NCBI GenBank assembly: GCA_032622095.1
Contig: CP136065.1
Location: 204,114,618 to 204,178,617, forward strand
DNA: 64,000 nt
Origin: Siphonodentalium dalli
Taxonomy: Eukaryota > Mollusca > Scaphopoda > Gadilida > Siphonodentaliidae
Direction: 5' to 3'
Shown: positions 31,256-41,400 of the stretch, one piece after another
Layout: each line of letters opens with the position of its first letter
How positions within the stretch are numbered: position 1 is the first letter of the stretch
Program-made: the position numbers and the translations under genes
Notes under the pieces: model-generated
Databases searched by the model: none
What the model was told of the DNA's origin: nothing
What the model saw: the letters and a program-made list of their open reading frames with translations, nothing else

Positions 31256-32929
31256 TCTTGGTGCTGTTATTATATTTTGTTTGTAACTTGGTAATATATT
31301 TATATTGAATAATCGATATCTCACCTTGTATTTCTTGGCAACTATCTTGGTTATGTCGGGTGGAGTCTCATCTCCCTGGCAATAGTTGTCATGGTGTTTA
31401 CAGGAACACGTATGCGTTTTCCTCTTCGTTGTCGTAGTGGTTATACTAGTATCCATAGCTGTACTTCAAACGTCAATATCCTGCAAGAAAGAGTGAAAAT
31501 GCTGTACAGACAGTCTATATTACTGCCGGTACTGTGTGCCATCACACTATCACATTCCACAGCTTTTGATGTAAACGTATCAAGAGAGTTCAATTTCTTG
31601 TTGTATTACCTTACATTATTAACACTTTATTTTGTGGATACTATTTGATATCCTCGATTGATGGGTTAAAGTTTAAGTTGTCGGAAAATTAACTATTTCT
31701 CATAATTTTGTTTAGCTTAACACTATATTTGCAAAGATTATCAGATAACGAATCGGCTTTCCGTAGATTTTTCAACAAACCATGTAGATATTCCAATAAA
31801 ACTTAAATTTGTCAGCTGCACTTCTTTTGATTGGCTAATACGTATTTATGACATCAAGGGGGATTCCTGCTGGTGGATGCAACGCGGAAATTGTTGGTAA
31901 AATACAGCGTTTTTATCGTGTTTTATATGTTTAAAAGGGTATACTTACAAATAATCCTTATTGCATCGTGTTCTTCGCAACGCGTTGCACACGCAATCTC
32001 GTCGGAAGCACTTCGGTTCAATCAGTTATCATTCGGTGTCCAATTTGGCAATGCAGCAGCATGTGCTGTCTCCTATTTCCGACGAAATTGTAAACAGTCA
32101 TATGATATGGACAGATATAACTATAATAGTTGAATTCAGGATGTGATCTGTTAGACGAAATTAGGATACTTATTTAACTTTCCAAATTCGCATTCACTCC
32201 ACTTGGCCTCTAGAAAAATTCCCGATTACCTTCCATACGAAACTACATACATTCTCCTCGTTTTAGTGTATTTGGCAGCTATTCTTTCTCTTATGGCAGC
32301 TATTCTTTCTCTTATATAAGGAATGGCAACGGTTATTTCCCTCGTCCGATTCCGATTAATTTGCCTCGAATTGTAGTCATCGGAAGTTGCCCAGAAAACA
32401 CGTGATAAGCACATGTTGAAACCACGTGTATTCTGATAAGCACATGTTGAAACCATGCCTATTTTTGGTTCCGATACCCTAGCTAAGGGGACTGATTCAG
32501 ACCTTTTCTTATCAACTCTTGACAAAAGCTTTGCTTAAAGATGTGTTCATGGTTCCATACCTCCACTCGCAGCTTACAAGAACAACATAATAAATCTAAT
32601 TTAACTTTGTTTTCTGCTTTTGCTCTATTAAAAACTATTAAAAAATTGTTGAAAACCAAAAATGGCATATAAACTAGACCTTTATATACCAAATAATATA
32701 ATTTTTTAATTGAAAAGTTAACAAATAATTTCTGTTGTCCATCTATAACAGCGAAACAGTAAGAAATAAATGATTATAAAATTAAATACTAAACACAAAA
32801 GCAACATTTAAGTATGGTACGTCTCGTTCAAAACATTTTGTTTTACAATTGAATATGAATGAAAGTAAAAGTGGTTTTGAAAACATTAGCCTGGAATCCT
32901 GAATACATCTTTAATACTTCATGAATAAT

Positions 32930-35035
32930 TCAACCACATAGTTTATGGTTATTAGGTAGTCGTGAAATTATGAAAGAGTCTTTCATATCTCTGTTTGCAT
33001 TGATGTATATAATCTTATCTTTGAAAAGATTAACTGTGACTACACACAATTCCCCAGTATTTTCAACACATATCAGATGGTTCACTAATGGATGAAATAA
33101 TTTGTCCTGGCTAACTTGTAACCGTTCCGCAAAAGCGAAGCACTCTTGGGAGCATTTGTGATAGATGAAATGTTTGATGGAAATTATGTTTTTCCCTGGA
33201 CACTCTCTTTTGTAAGTACAATGTGACACACCCTCTTTTTCATCTTTGTATACTCATCACAGTAAAACACTTGGCCATTTATAACAATACGAAACGCCTT
33301 TGAAAGAAGTCCTAACGCTTCTGAATGTCCAAGTTTTAGTTGATATCTCAGCTTAATTTCTATTTCTTCTGTGGCTTTCATCGGTTTCAAGGCGCCAGCA
33401 ATTTTACATTGTTTTGCTTTGTGTTTCACAACAATGTTTCTTCCAACACATATCATTTTTTCTATATACTTCTTTCTATCAACATTAGAAATATATTGAC
33501 TCAACAGACAGCCTCTTGCTTGCCTGGAAAGACCACAAGATCTTTCAACAAGCATCTCCAGTGCCATGTACATAATTTAAAACCGTACCATTCATGTCCT
33601 CAAATGGGAAGCATGACCAGGCCCATAAGGGACACATATTTAGTGAGATGAAGCCCAATGTTATGCAAATTGAGTGTTAAGTTATTTTTGCCATACAGGT
33701 TTCCAAACGGCTTGTAAAATGTGTGCAAAACATCAGTTGCTCTTTGCAGCTGAACTGATGTAATTCTGTCACTGAGCAGTATATAAATGCCCTCAACAAG
33801 AAGTGCTAAACAAGAGATGGACTGTCGTCCGGTGCATACCCCCTTGTGGCATATATACCGCCTAGTGTGGGCATATCTATAACTTATGACTGCTGTACTC
33901 AGACAGATGGACCCAAAAATCAGCATTTTCAAATAAACAACGATGAAAACTATAGAACAAAAAACAAAAACAATACAGTTGAATGTGGCATTAAATGTCC
34001 TTATAGTGGTGAACATCCATACAAAATTTCATTGAGATCCGAGCATTACTGTTCAAGTTATGACCTGAACAGACATCAGAAGCACCAAACAGCCAAAATT
34101 TCCAGATAAACAAAGATGAATAACTCTAGAATGGAAAAGCGGAACAGAAAAATGGAACCCACTATTGAATATCCTCATAGTAGTGAACATCCATACCAAA
34201 TTTCATTGAGATCCCAGCCCAACTTTTGAAGTTACGACATGAACAGACACCAGACAGACCAAAAAGCCAACATTTCCAGATAAACAAAGATGAATAACTC
34301 TAGAATGGAAAATCCGAATAAATCGAAGTAACCCTCTATTGAATGCCCTCATAGTAGTAAATATCAATACCAAATTTCATTGAGATCTGAGCACTACTGT
34401 TCAAGTTATGACATGAAACAGACACCAGGTGGACCAAAAATCCAACATTTCCAGATGAATAACTCTAGAATGGAAAATCCGAACAAAACGATGGAACCCT
34501 CTATTTAATGTCCTCATAGTAGTGAACATCCATACCTAATTTCATTGAGATCCGAGCACTACTGTTCAAGTTATAACATCATCAGACGGACGGATGGACA
34601 AGTGCAAAACAGTATACCCCCCTTTTTTCCCCCTTTAAAAAAAAAAGGGGGTATAATGATCAAGATATTCAGGCTGCATATACTCTACAAGACATGGAAG
34701 ACAGTAAAACATCAACCATGTTTGCAACTCGGAAGCTTTAAGGTGGTGAACATTTGATTCCAGCTTTCGTGGCAAACGTGCTATTCGATCAAGTGGCTGC
34801 ATTCTAAGGAGACGTTTATCAATTGACTTTACATGATGACCAATAAAGTATTTGTTTTGAATGTCGTCCTGTGAGCAACATTTCTGTAATTTTTTTGGTC
34901 ACACCAGAAGAACTCCGTGCATGGTGCCCAATTATAACATCAAACCACTCCATGCAAACATGAGATTCCCTTAACCCCTCTAACTCTATTCTCTACCTGC
35001 GACTCTGATGCTTTCGATCCACAATCAAGAATGCC
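32930..35035 (-). pseudogene. CACTA/EnSpm (TNP2-like) transposase, C-terminal half, broken
   Basis: Minus strand in order: WGTMHGVLLV and KSIDKRLLRMQPLDRIARLP (about 35010-34770), KASELQTWLMFYCLPCLVEY to about 34660. Then comes an inserted repeat block (about 34654-33840), then LLVEGIYILLSDRITSVQLQ, LHNIGLHLTKYVSLMG and the DMNGTVLNYVHGTGDAC block, EKMICVGRNIVVKHKAK, and a tail of about 100 residues ending at a stop at 32930. The HCV-like WGTMH, His-rich HNIGLHL and F-E-D-M-N-G blocks follow the order seen in TNP2-like transposases of CACTA elements. Stops and shifts occur near 34930, 33600 and 33220. It is complementary in content to the N-terminal half at 20.3-21.7 kb but in opposite orientation. 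Confidence 0.65.
33840..34654. repeat. Inserted tandem-repeat element (~170-bp units)
   Basis: Four units carry CCAAATTTCATTGAGATC with starts near 34011, 34184, 34361 and 34522 (periods 173, 177, 161). Each also has AGTTATGACATGAACAGACA-like and AATAACTCTAGAATGGAAAA sequence. The block ends ATACCCCCTT at the left and AAGGGGGTAT at the right, the latter part of a hairpin at 34612-34654. It interrupts the CACTA transposase frame, so the whole block looks like one mobile unit. Confidence 0.6.
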
Positions 35036-35409
35036 TGAAATGTAAGCAAAGAGGCTGTCATGGAAATAAATCTAACTTTTTCATATATTCAGTTGTTGAA
35101 CACCGGCCGGATCAGTTCAGTAAATACAAGTATTTAGTATAATTAGTCGACCATGATAGGGGGGCGCTCACTGTACCCAGAAAATTTAACAAACTGATTT
35201 GGTGTCCCTCTAAAAAAATTGCAACTGTATGAATAAATTCATAGAAAATTGAACATTGAAGAAAATTAGAGCCTAAATTCTTGTAGTACTTCTTTTTCCA
35301 AACATGTTATTTTATACAATAGGATATAGGTAAAAATTAAAATAGGTTTTGTAAACATTATGGAATCCTGAATACATCTTTAAGAATACATCTTTAACAC
35401 TTCCGTGGT

Positions 35410-35590
35410 AGTACTTGAACATAACGGAGTTCTCCACATATATTAAATGGTGGACTGAGCTTATATGGCTGTTTGGCGACAAGACAGCAACAGTTTTTAG
35501 GTCTACAATTTACATGACATTTAAGCACGAATATCAAATGTTCGGTGAACAAAGAATATTATCGAAACGACCATCAAGCTGCTCAATGTC
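35410..35590 (-). pseudogene. Second fragment of CACTA transposase C-terminus
   Basis: The minus strand reads VHHLIYVENSVMF with flanking broken frame, matching VNHLICVENTGELC of the neighbouring transposase near its end. The DNA following it at 35330-35400 (GGAATCCTGAATACATCTTT) also matches the 3' flank of the other copy at 32885-32915. So a second, older element end lies directly upstream of the first on the same strand. Confidence 0.45.
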
Positions 35591-35686
35591 TTATTGGTGG
35601 AAAATATCTGATGATAATTAATTGATTGAAAGCTGTGAAAATGACCACTATGCAACAAAAATGTTGATCACTGGATACAAAAATAC

Positions 35687-37324
35687 CTTCTGCATCAGGA
35701 TCAAGGGGCTTTCTGCGATAGAAAGGACACTTGAAAACTATTGAATTGACAATGTCATCGTCGTCGCCTTCGATTCCGGCACACACTGCATGACACCAAT
35801 TTTGACATTTGGGTGTGATTGGCGCCTCACACCCTAACCATAGATTTATTTCGTTGTCCGCATTGAACCAGAGTTTACAACAGAACGTGCATATGTTTTG
35901 TCCTGCCACATAATGCGTTGCCATCTCCTTATCATACACCTGCCTCAGCATCTGGGTTGGCGATAATATAAGACCAGCGCTGGTGCTAGGTTCGGGTGAC
36001 TGTGGCGCCACTGATGCTGATGGTGGAAGAGTACTCTGCCTGCCTGGCTCAATATACTGAACATTCAAGTGACTCTGAAAATAAGATAACCAACAACTGT
36101 TTACATTACTTGCTATATATACGAAGAATGAAGAAACTATATTCATTAATAACATTATACAATCCCATAAAGTTGTATACTTGTACTTGTACACGTTCAA
36201 ACTTGGCTTTGAAGTAATCAGTTCCATAGACCCACTCCTTTCCGGTTGGGGAAAGCACCCTTGCATACGTCTCACACCCTGTCATGGTGTGTATCTGCCA
36301 AGCCTAGAAAGCAAAGTTTGAGAGAACAGTACGTTATCGTTTGATCCCTATGATCGTGATCAATTGGTTTGTTAAACGGACATGTCATACCCGAATGAAC
36401 TTAAATATATTTGCGATAATATGGCCTTTTTATTAATAATACCTCATTGTTTCAGGTGTTTGATCAACTTAAAAACGTCAACAACATCCCAGTTTCAAGT
36501 CAATCAACCATCAATGAAGAAGAAATTGACAACGATGACGATGAGGAAGATATTGCTTCTAATGAACAGGTGACGCACGATGACGAGTTCGCCCCTCATA
36601 TACCAATCGGGAGGAAACGTGGTATTCGGACTTGCGGATATACCACGAAGTCTTCAGGTGGCGCCAAGTTTTGAGGCAATCTGGTCATCTTACACCATCC
36701 GCAAATAGACCACTAACAACGTTATCTGGGGTGGCAATGAACACTGGAGCGTGGGAAATTCATCAACTTGCTCTCAACAACATCTCTGCATATTATGCTC
36801 ACTGTAAGAAAGTGAGCAGCTTCTCTAGACCGACTGTGCCACTTAAATATCTGCATATTACACAGGAAGATGAGGAGAAAAGTCAGCGACTTGAAAAGAA
36901 GACCAACCAGGAACTTGCTCGTCTCATTGTTGCTGGTTTCACAAAACTCACTACTTCGGGCCATATTCTGGATGGGGCCATGTTTGAAAAAAGGTGGCAA
37001 GATGGAGTGATAAGAGGGAAAAAGTCCATCCTCATTGACTTTCTCAAGGAGATTGAGCAAACATACACAAACGTCGGAGAGAAGATCAATGCTGAGCTTG
37101 ACGGGACAGCAGAAAAAGGTGTGATATGATAATGTAACATACTTCCTTAAAAAACGTCTGCTTCCGGTGATAGAGCGTACTGTGGCCCTTCTCACTGAAT
37201 TCTCAATGAACGACACCTCGATCTTTCCTTTCCGTTGGGTCTTCGGTCTCGCTACCTGACCTTGTGTGTTGTTTCCTGGGTTATAATGTGTAGCATCCAT
37301 TGGTGGATCTACAGAGATTGGTTC
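35687..37324 (-). pseudogene. SRF-type MADS-like plus PHD-like gene (one frameshift)
   Basis: Three minus-strand exons fit GT-AG rules. Exon 37324-37143 (acceptor ATTTCAG) gives KTQRKGKIEVSFIENSVRR and, after a one-base shift, HSTLYHRKQTFFKE. Exon 36303-36181 joins in phase 0 with AWQIHTMTGCETYARVL and WVYGTDYF. Together they follow the MADS domain of serum response factor (K-T-R..KI...FI-N-RR-T..RK...KKA-EL-TLTG...VY). Exon 36074-35687 continues in phase with a Ser/Pro-rich spacer, then ICTFCCKLWF, LGCEAPITPKC, WCHAVC and FKCPF. This is a PHD-like C4HC3 pattern whose last Cys is Tyr, ending at a GTATTT donor. The shift in exon 1 suggests decay or a sequence error. DNA binding and chromatin reading are inferred from family only; further exons were not found. 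Confidence 0.5.
36459..37129 (+). CDS. Hypothetical ORF nested antisense in an intron of the MADS-like gene
   Basis: After an acceptor-like CATTGTTTCAG (ending 36458), a plus-strand frame encodes an acidic stretch (INEEEIDNDDDEEDIAS) and then HIPIGRKRG. A different frame from about 36632 continues to a stop at 37129 with a Lys/Glu-rich helical protein (RLEKKTNQELARLIVAGFTK, FEKRWQDG). The two frames overlap and may be joined by splicing (a GT follows CTTCAG near 36658) or by a frameshift. No family is recognised. Composition favours the plus strand as coding over its complement. Confidence 0.35.
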
Positions 37325-37812
37325 CTGAAATATAATGTGCAATTTCAGTTATTATACAAGTGTTATTTTGTCTATACTTAAGCATGACCTTTGGCACAGG
37401 CTTAGTAGCCTTGGCATCAATGAACTCATTGGATTATGATACAGGAACATAACACCAGAGAAGGTTATAAACACAAATACCAACAGTCAACAGTTTTTTC
37501 GCTCGATGACTACTACAGTTGCTGTGGTTGACGACATAACATTGTTATGGATTCGAATTGGGTATGAGATGGGAGTACGTTTTGATTCACGTCATGTCTT
37601 TTCGAACCCGTTTATATTGCAGGCATTCGAGTGTAATATCTGTTCAAAGGCAAAGAAACAACATGTGTGTATATTGGAAACAGACTTGCTTGTCAGATAT
37701 ATGAAACTTTTAATATTAGTGCTGTATATAATGGACGTGGATAACCATTGCCTACTGTTATATTCCTTCAACCTGATAGTGCCGTGGAATTAGACTCTGG
37801 ATAGTGCCTTGT

Positions 37813-38886
37813 CAGAGCTGTTAAGTTCCACGGATTGTCCGTGAGACTCACGGATTTCCACGGCAATTCCGCAAACACGGATAACCCCCAATTTCTCACG
37901 GATTCGTCAAAACACCACATTGAAAATCCCAAAACAATTTTTTTTTTTTTAAATTCGTGCATTTACGGGAATTCCCCAAATGACAGTGACTTCCTTATTT
38001 CCAGTACCGAAAATAACCACACATTAACATTCACAGAATGTACCGTTGTTAACTTTTGATTGAAGACTCAAGTTGTGATGAACTGTGACTAATATTAATT
38101 GATTGTCACACTCTGGTGAAGCCACACGAAAAAGGGTGTTGTTTTAGTAAACAATACGTATAATCACAAGTGTGCAAAGTTCTGTATTGTTAGGCCTCAT
38201 TGATGAACATTTCTTAGTAACGGATTAGTGGCATGAATTGCAGACGAAATAAATACGCTTAATCACAAGTGTGCAGCTGCATTGTGAGGCCCCATTGATG
38301 AACATTAGTAATGGATACTTTATGATTTAAGTTCACTGATAGTGGTATGCATTGAGAACGGAATGTGTCTTATTTTGCGGGTAAAACTTTTAAGACAGGT
38401 CATTTTGTACTTTCGGTTTCACGCATACATGTCCGGTTGTAACCTGTGTAACTCGGGTTCGTTTTGACTAACTTTAAACAAAGTTTCTGCTTCTTAAAAT
38501 TTTTTAATAAATGGTGGAATGTGTGCATTTCTTTTGTGGGTCAAACCGTAAGACGAGTACATTTTGTCGTTTATTACGATGTTGTACTTTCGGTTTCGCG
38601 CATATCCGGCTGTATCCGGTGGAATTCTGAGTATTATTACGAAGTGTGATCTGCTTCTTTCTTTTGAATAAATGGTGGTATCTCCCACACAGAGCAGCTC
38701 TATTACAATTACCAACAGGACATTCATTGTCATTTTATTTAGATCTATATACTTTTATTTATAAATAGAAACTCATAAAAACTATTCAATCTTCATCATA
38801 AAAATTATTTTTGGAACATGAACATCTTTGGGCATACCTCCCGCAAAAATCTCACGGATTGACATTTTCAAAACTTAACAGGTCTG
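37813..38886. mobile_element. 1,074-bp hAT-like non-autonomous element
   Basis: A perfect 8-bp duplication, TGCCTTGT, flanks it (37805-37812 and 38887-38894). The ends are CAGAGCTGTTAAG and CTTAACAGGTCTG, with a subterminal CACGGATT motif repeated near both ends. An 8-bp duplication and CAGA ends indicate hAT. Inside are two internal tandem duplications (about 38150-38300, and about 38360-38690 with TACTTTCGGTTTC) and no transposase frame. Confidence 0.85.
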
Positions 38887-39972
38887 TGCCTTGTACCTGA
38901 GGTAGGAGAGAAATGTTTTTCAATACATGTACCATTGTAAACTGTCATATATTGACGTTTAATACTACTATTGTCTACACTGGAAGGGGGCAGTTCGAAG
39001 TTGGCAATTACAAGCAAATTGATCATTACTAAAAAAATTGTACTTCTTGTCTATGTATTGGCTGTGATATAGCTCATAATAATTATCAAAATTGTGAAGA
39101 AAAATCATATATTGATCATTTTCTACAAACAAATTCAAATTTCCCGCCGACTCATGTGATGGCATTCTTTGTACTATTGGCTTTCCCTATTTTTTATTAA
39201 AATTTAATCTGGGTTTGGTCAGATATAACGGTATAATGACGTAGACTAATCAGCATCATTCGTGAACGGGGAATACCTTTCAAAATGTCTGCCCTCAAAG
39301 TTGCATGAGGCATTTGTCACGAAAACACTGATGTTTTGATGCATTTCTTGTCCACGAAGAGCACTTATCGATTTCAGGTTATATAAATAGGTAAAAACTC
39401 ACCTTTCCTAATACTTACCAACTTCACTGCTCCCAAAATTCGACTGATAGTTGTGCAAAAGATGTTGAAAGTTGTCACCGGAGAGAAAGTGAAACGAAAA
39501 ATTGCGAATAAATGAAAATATAAGAAAATGTTATAGACAGATATAACTATAATAGTTATTACAACTATGATAGTTGAATTCAGGATGTGCCAGACCTGAT
39601 CAGGGCGAACAACACATCGGGCTAAACTAAATTGATTGGTCTGCGTGGCACATTGCTTACTGTTGTAATTCGAGATCGAACTATAACTTTCTTGAATATT
39701 TGAAATTGTGTTTGTTTGAAGATTTGTGATTGGCTATATTGAATATTCTCAATAAATAAACAAATAAATATTCTGTGTGTTTCATTAGTTTCAAAAGAAA
39801 TCGGAATAATTTGTTTTCTATGTATATTGGTTGAAAACTTGAAAGATAATTATAGTGACTCCTCTTATGGGAAGTTATCCCAGATCATGCCAATGTCTAG
39901 CTGCTCGGGCAGTTCACCCTGCATGCCTGTATAATTTAAGGGATTCGATGACGTTGACAATGCTGTTATGTA

Positions 39973-40026
39973 TAGTCATACACTATGATGATATATTATA
40001 TTATTGTATCATCATAGTGTATGACT
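39973..40026. repeat. Near-perfect 54-bp palindrome
   Basis: GTCATACACTATGATGATA is followed by a short AT spacer and its complement, TATCATCATAGTGTATGAC. It lies only 8 bp before the target duplication of the element at 40043 and could be a tiny hairpin element or a cruciform-forming site that attracted the insertion. Confidence 0.7.
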
Positions 40027-40199
40027 AACAGTGCTGTATGCTGGGACACACTATAAAGTGTATGCCGAGGCCGGCTCCAAATAAAAGGTGTATACCTGTG
40101 TATACGGGGTGTTATATGGCGTTTGGTCCGTTGTTTCTCAATGGATATTAATGAAATTTGGTGTATATGTCCGGGCTAAAAGGGATAGAATATGCAAAT

Positions 40200-40977
40200 A
40201 ATCAGTAACCCTAAAACTTAAATCAAGTGATTACTCGTCAATTACTTCATACGTTAAAGTGACACAAAGTTTCATGTAGGCATCTCAGCCACTGCCAGCA
40301 AAAACATCGTATAGATCGTATACATCGGAAAGAATGAAAAAATGGATACATCCCTCTTGAAAGATTCTGTGGAAGGCGTGCGCCAAGCAGGAGGAAAATA
40401 TGGATATGAGCACCGTATGCACGGGTGAAGACACACGTCATGGATTTAAAGCCATAATAAAGGGAAAACAGTCGGGTGCACGGGCGTAACCCGACCATGT
40501 GCGATAGTGAGATTATAACTGGTATACCGTATAACAAAATGAGTTAAATCAGTGAACCTACAATTATCAGGTATTTAAAGTAACATATATATTGGACAAA
40601 ATCAAGTAATCACTGGTCAATGAGAAATACCATATTGGGGTATTTATGCGGGTAATGACTGTGTTAGAGTTCAATCAAGTGATCACTCGTCAATGAGAAA
40701 AGTCATATTACCAAGACTATGTTTATAGGTGATCATTGTTAGGGTTATAGAAATTAAATATTGTAATCACTCGTCAATGAGAAATAAAAATTATTATAAT
40801 TATCTCAGGTGGTGATTACATTAGGGAATATCAAGTGCATCATGTTTGAATTACCAACATGGATGGGAATTATATAGATATATATTCTAAGCAGTTTGGA
40901 TAAAAGTCAATCAAGGGATCAATAGTCAATGAGTTCACAAGATATGGTGCGGCCAAGTTCGACGTGGATATTATGCG
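40200..40977. mobile_element. ~0.78-kb inserted element with ~70-bp minisatellite
   Basis: This segment interrupts the left arm of the long-TIR element; the right arm shows the uninterrupted sequence. It carries 4-5 spaced copies of AATCAAGTGATCACTCGTCA followed by ATGAG (near 40222, 40604, 40673, 40758 and, degenerate, 40908). A related copy lies at 62105-62580. No inverted ends were recognised and the flanks resemble each other (ATGC(A/G)AAT). A Helitron-like or other end-less element is possible. Confidence 0.5.
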
Positions 40978-41400
40978 AATTTGTTGATTTTATTCAACTT
41001 TTCCTTCTTTCGTTCTATAAAGTGTAAGCGGCCGGCTCTAATTAAAAGGTGTAAGCGGCTTATGTACTTAGCGTTATAGGTAAACGGATTAACTAATTGG
41101 CAACTCTAGACTATTGTGTTTTGGGGCATTTGAGGTTTTTTGCGAAATAATAATTTAGAAAGTGAATACATTTATTTTAAATGATAACTTTATTTAATCA
41201 TAATAAACACATAAAATATAATAACAAACATGAGACATACATGATTTATATTATTATTTTATGCATTATGATTAAATTTATTTTATCATGTATTTCACTT
41301 TCTATATTATTATTTCCCCAAAAACCTCAAATGATACAAAACACCCTAGACTAATAGTCTAGAGTCGTCAGTTAGTTAATCCGATTACCTATACCGCTAA

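Larger units (their letters stand above)
27432..31456 (-). pseudogene. Large multi-exon repeat-family gene, frameshifted (DUF6589-like, tentative)
   Basis: Minus strand. Possible exon 31456-31325 (MDTSITTTTTKRKTH, then CSCKHH) ends at a GTGAGA donor. An exon ending at 30690 (GWLCATCYADDTDEP...GHFKTQ, donor CAG/GTGAGT) joins in phase 0 to an exon from 29221 (acceptor TTTTCCAG; ELCEIAKALGETIQ). The latter continues through ISYFITGSKTVANI, YETVGRVLTTLQERIGPDRS, WTIVGGNGVP, FTCQECGTLC..HHLKEIH, DELLVPFCREML and NSNYIFLFQSVGTYGFSLDL to about 27432. Frame changes occur near 29030, 28075, 27980 and 27680, and a 41-bp tandem duplication at 28301-28382 adds another. I recall similar large proteins in molluscs and cnidarians, possibly in the DUF6589 group. 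The phase of the first exon does not match the second, so its membership is uncertain. Confidence 0.45.

Noticed and set aside
32106-39588. Possible long terminal repeats: GACAGATATAACTATAATAG with GAATTCAGGATGTG at both 32106 and 39534
   Set aside because: Only about 40 bp match, flanks differ, there is no primer-binding site or polymerase between them, and the enclosed DNA contains unrelated elements. More likely a dispersed short repeat.
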